In this document: positions 61,687 through 64,000 of the stretch, piece by piece
Position numbering within the stretch: position 1 is the first letter of the stretch
How the letters are laid out: each line of letters opens with the position of its first letter
Source of the DNA: Callorhinus ursinus
Taxonomy: Eukaryota; Chordata; Mammalia; Carnivora; Otariidae
Direction of reading: 5' to 3'
Assembly (NCBI RefSeq): GCF_003265705.1
Contig: NW_020313057.1
Span: 443,201 to 507,200 of the forward strand
Length of the DNA: 64,000 nucleotides
The notes under the pieces: model-generated
Told to the model about the DNA's origin: nothing
What the model saw: the letters and a program-made list of their open reading frames with translations, nothing else
Database searches by the model: none
Program-made: the position numbers and the translations under genes

Positions 61687-62407
61687 TCCCAGAGGGATCC
61701 ACACCTAACAAGTACAGTCCTTGTGACTATTATCACAGCAGTTCTCAACCAAGGTCTTAGGACTTGCTGGTCTGCTTCAATCCATTTGAAAGAGAAGTGG
61801 AATTGGAATATCATCACACACAGATAGCAAAACATTAGTTTACTGTAGAACATTAGCCCTACTGTCGAATCAGGGGTGAGCACACATAAATGTGGATTGT
61901 GGTTGACTCTTGAGGGTTGTTAAAATCATAGTCCGTTTATTATATGAAACTTAGCACTGTACAGAAGTGAATACCCTTACTGTATACTTAAGAGTGTTAG
62001 ATGTTCTGTTAACATGAGCTGGAGACAGGGTGTATTTCTGTTAAAATGCAAGTATGGGGCCTTCAGTATTTAAAAATATTCAGTGGTAATCCACAGAGCT
62101 ACTTATAGCTTGAAATACAGATTAGGAATTCCCAAAGTGAACGAGCTATGATAATTAAGCCTGTGGGAGTTCTGGCCTGTTCGCTTCACCAAGGGGGTGG
62201 ATTTAACCTTGAAATGTAAATTTATTGACTTGTTAAGTGAAGGGACTGGATTGATTTATCTGTATAATACAGTCCATCTCTAGTATTCTGTGATTCAGAG
62301 ATGGCGTGATTCTAAGGCAACCAGAGAAGAGTGCGAAAAAACCTAGAAGACACAGGAACATCTTGAGAAATGACCCAGATTTTCAAGGGCTGTGGATATT
62401 TTCCAGA

Positions 62408-62575
62408 ACAGCATTCCTCAGACTTTCACATGCATGTGAATCACCGCATGTTAAAATGCAGAGTCTGATACAGGGGCCTGAGGTAAGGCCCATGAATCCT
62501 AAATGAATTTCTAAAAAGTTCCCGGGGACTGCTGATGGTGCTTCTCTGTAGGCCACACTTTGAGGAGCAAGGCGA
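62408..62575 (+). mobile_element. MER5-like hAT DNA transposon
   Basis: It starts 'cagcattcctcagacttt' and ends 'ccacactttgaggagca', with 'aatcaccgcatgttaaaatg' and 'agttcccggggactgctgat' between. It is more diverged than the copy at 61532. Confidence 0.7.
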
Positions 62576-62861
62576 GAGCAGATGTTAAGGCTGAAGACAT
62601 AAAATAGTAGAAAGACAACATCTCTGGAGACTAGAGAAAGCTTCTAAGGTGCTCCAAGGGCTCACTGTACGAAGAGCAGAATAATCTTAGTACAATCTTT
62701 TGATGTCAAGAGGATACGAGCTGGGGCTCCTGTAAGAAAGAACTTTATTGCTTCAGAAAGATCCAAAGGGGAGGAAAGCTTTCACGAGAGACAGAAGGAT
62801 GGAAAGGAAGAAATGCTAACCAGGAGGTGGAGACTCAGGGCCTAGGGAAGAGGTCCCCAGG

Positions 62862-63005
62862 CCTAGATACACATTGGAATTGCGTGGGAGTTGTAAAGAG
62901 AACCCATGTACCGGGTTCAACCTTCAGAGATAGGATTCAGTTCGTCCTCGGTGGGATGTTGACAATGGCTAATTAAAAAAATCTCCCTAAGTAATTCTGC
63001 CATGT
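62862..63005 (+). mobile_element. MER5-like fragment
   Basis: The phrases 'cacattggaattgcgtggga' and 'ccgggttcaaccttcagaga' suggest a decayed MER5-type element. The ends are not clear. Confidence 0.4.
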
Positions 63006-64000
63006 GTTTAAGATGGAGGGTTTTAGGAGCAGTGATTTTGCTGTTGCTGGTTAATACCTTTCCTCTCGGTGGGTTCCTTCCTCTCCCTTCCAGGCTGTTC
63101 TAGCTATCCTACATGCAAGGCCACACTAAGGAGTACGATTTTTTGGTCATTATTGGCTAAACTGGATTACTGTATCACTAGATTCTTTCAACCAACATGC
63201 TAGACGTGGCTGAATCCTCTGCTGAGAGCTCTGAGTTTGTTTTGGGAAAATATTTTTCTACCAGTTCTATTTGGAATCTGTCTTTCTTTGGGAGGGTCAA
63301 AGACACTCTCTGTCTATTCTCTTTTCCTGTTTACTATTTCACAACTTTCTCCCAATTGCTGAAAACTTGCTAAGCTTGGAATCAGAGTTGTAAAACAAAA
63401 TTTTGCCAAATGGGACCAGAACGTTTTTTTAACTCTGTGCTACCTACTATATGTAAATTACACTTGGGAAGAACCTTCTGGAAGGGGATTGTTAGTGGTG
63501 TAGATCTGTGCAAAATTAAGTATCATATACTGCAGTTATGCAATGCTTCATGTACACAGAGTTTCTACTCTGCATTTTGACTTGATCTTTAACTTGAGGT
63601 AGTCTGGGGAGTGGGGCCAACAGAAAAGACTAGGGTCAGAGAAGAGGTCTTTGATAGGAGAGGTTCTCCCACTTCTTACCCAGCAGAGATGGACCGAAGA
63701 CATAAATCTGATTTCATAGTCACCTGTGTGTTCATTCCACCGATACTGAGGAGTTGTTTAGGGCTGGGTACTGTGCTAGGGCTGGGGCCAGGGTGTGACT
63801 CCCACCCACAGGCCCGGTTCCTGGTTTTATAGAGCTCCGCTGGGTGTCTTTGAGAAATAGCCACCAAGCAATATGCTCACAAGTCAACATATTATAGTCA
63901 GAAGTGTGATAAGGACCATGGAAGCTCATAAAAGGGAATTTGATCTAGACAGGAGGTCAGAGAAGTCCTGCATGAGAATAGAACCTTTGAACTAAAATCT
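63006..64000. other. CUBN intron, end of window
   Basis: 63730-63985 may be an antisense L2 piece ('ggtactgtgctagggctggg', 'aggaggtcagagaagtcctg'). The rest is unassigned. Confidence 0.4.

Noticed and set aside
1..64000. CRISPR-like or other regularly spaced repeat arrays
   Set aside because: All repeats seen are dispersed SINE/LINE copies or simple tandem repeats, as expected in a mammalian genome.

Overview
This is a mammalian genomic window, and the organism is most likely a carnivoran. Twenty near-complete tRNA-Lys-derived CAN SINEs are scattered over both strands. Each has the head 'GCGCCTGGGTGGCTCAG' or its complement, a CT-rich tail and, usually, a target-site duplication of 10-18 bp. 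These elements are specific to Carnivora. Their consensus looks like the arctoid type (bears, seals, mustelids); the young canid and felid SINE types were not seen. That lineage call rests on memory of repeat consensuses.

The only protein-coding gene I can support is CUBN (cubilin, the intrinsic factor-vitamin B12 receptor), on the + strand. Eleven internal exons lie at 13654-13798, 14026-14204, 17992-18157, 18505-18721, 21507-21637, 35482-35674, 37021-37181, 37597-37778, 38523-38679, 41659-41846 and 60700-60850. All have AG/GT borders and join in one open frame of 1870 nt (623 codons plus 1 base). They encode the C-terminal half of CUB3 and all of CUB4 to CUB8, matching roughly human residues 768-1390 from memory. 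CUB5-CUB8 is the part of cubilin known to bind the intrinsic factor-cobalamin complex, and all of it is in the window. Every CUB-CUB border carries a phase-1 intron. The introns inside the domains fall in two positions.

Layout: 1-13653 is the upstream CUBN intron (old antisense L1, MIR, L2-like pieces, five CAN SINEs). 13654-21637 holds five exons with two multi-layer L1/SINE nests between them. 21638-35481 is a 13.8 kb intron with a long antisense L1 and a (TTCC)n tract interrupted by 10 N. 35482-41846 holds five exons. 41847-60699 is an 18.9 kb intron with a 154 bp duplicated unit, SINEs and old repeats. 60700-60850 is the last exon, followed by 3.1 kb of intron with hAT/MER5-like elements.

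No RNA gene, CRISPR array, second gene or new biological system was recognised. The most interesting observations are the retained second disulfide in CUB6, the 154 bp intronic duplication, a SINE with a duplicated head and filler DNA, and the layered transposon nests.
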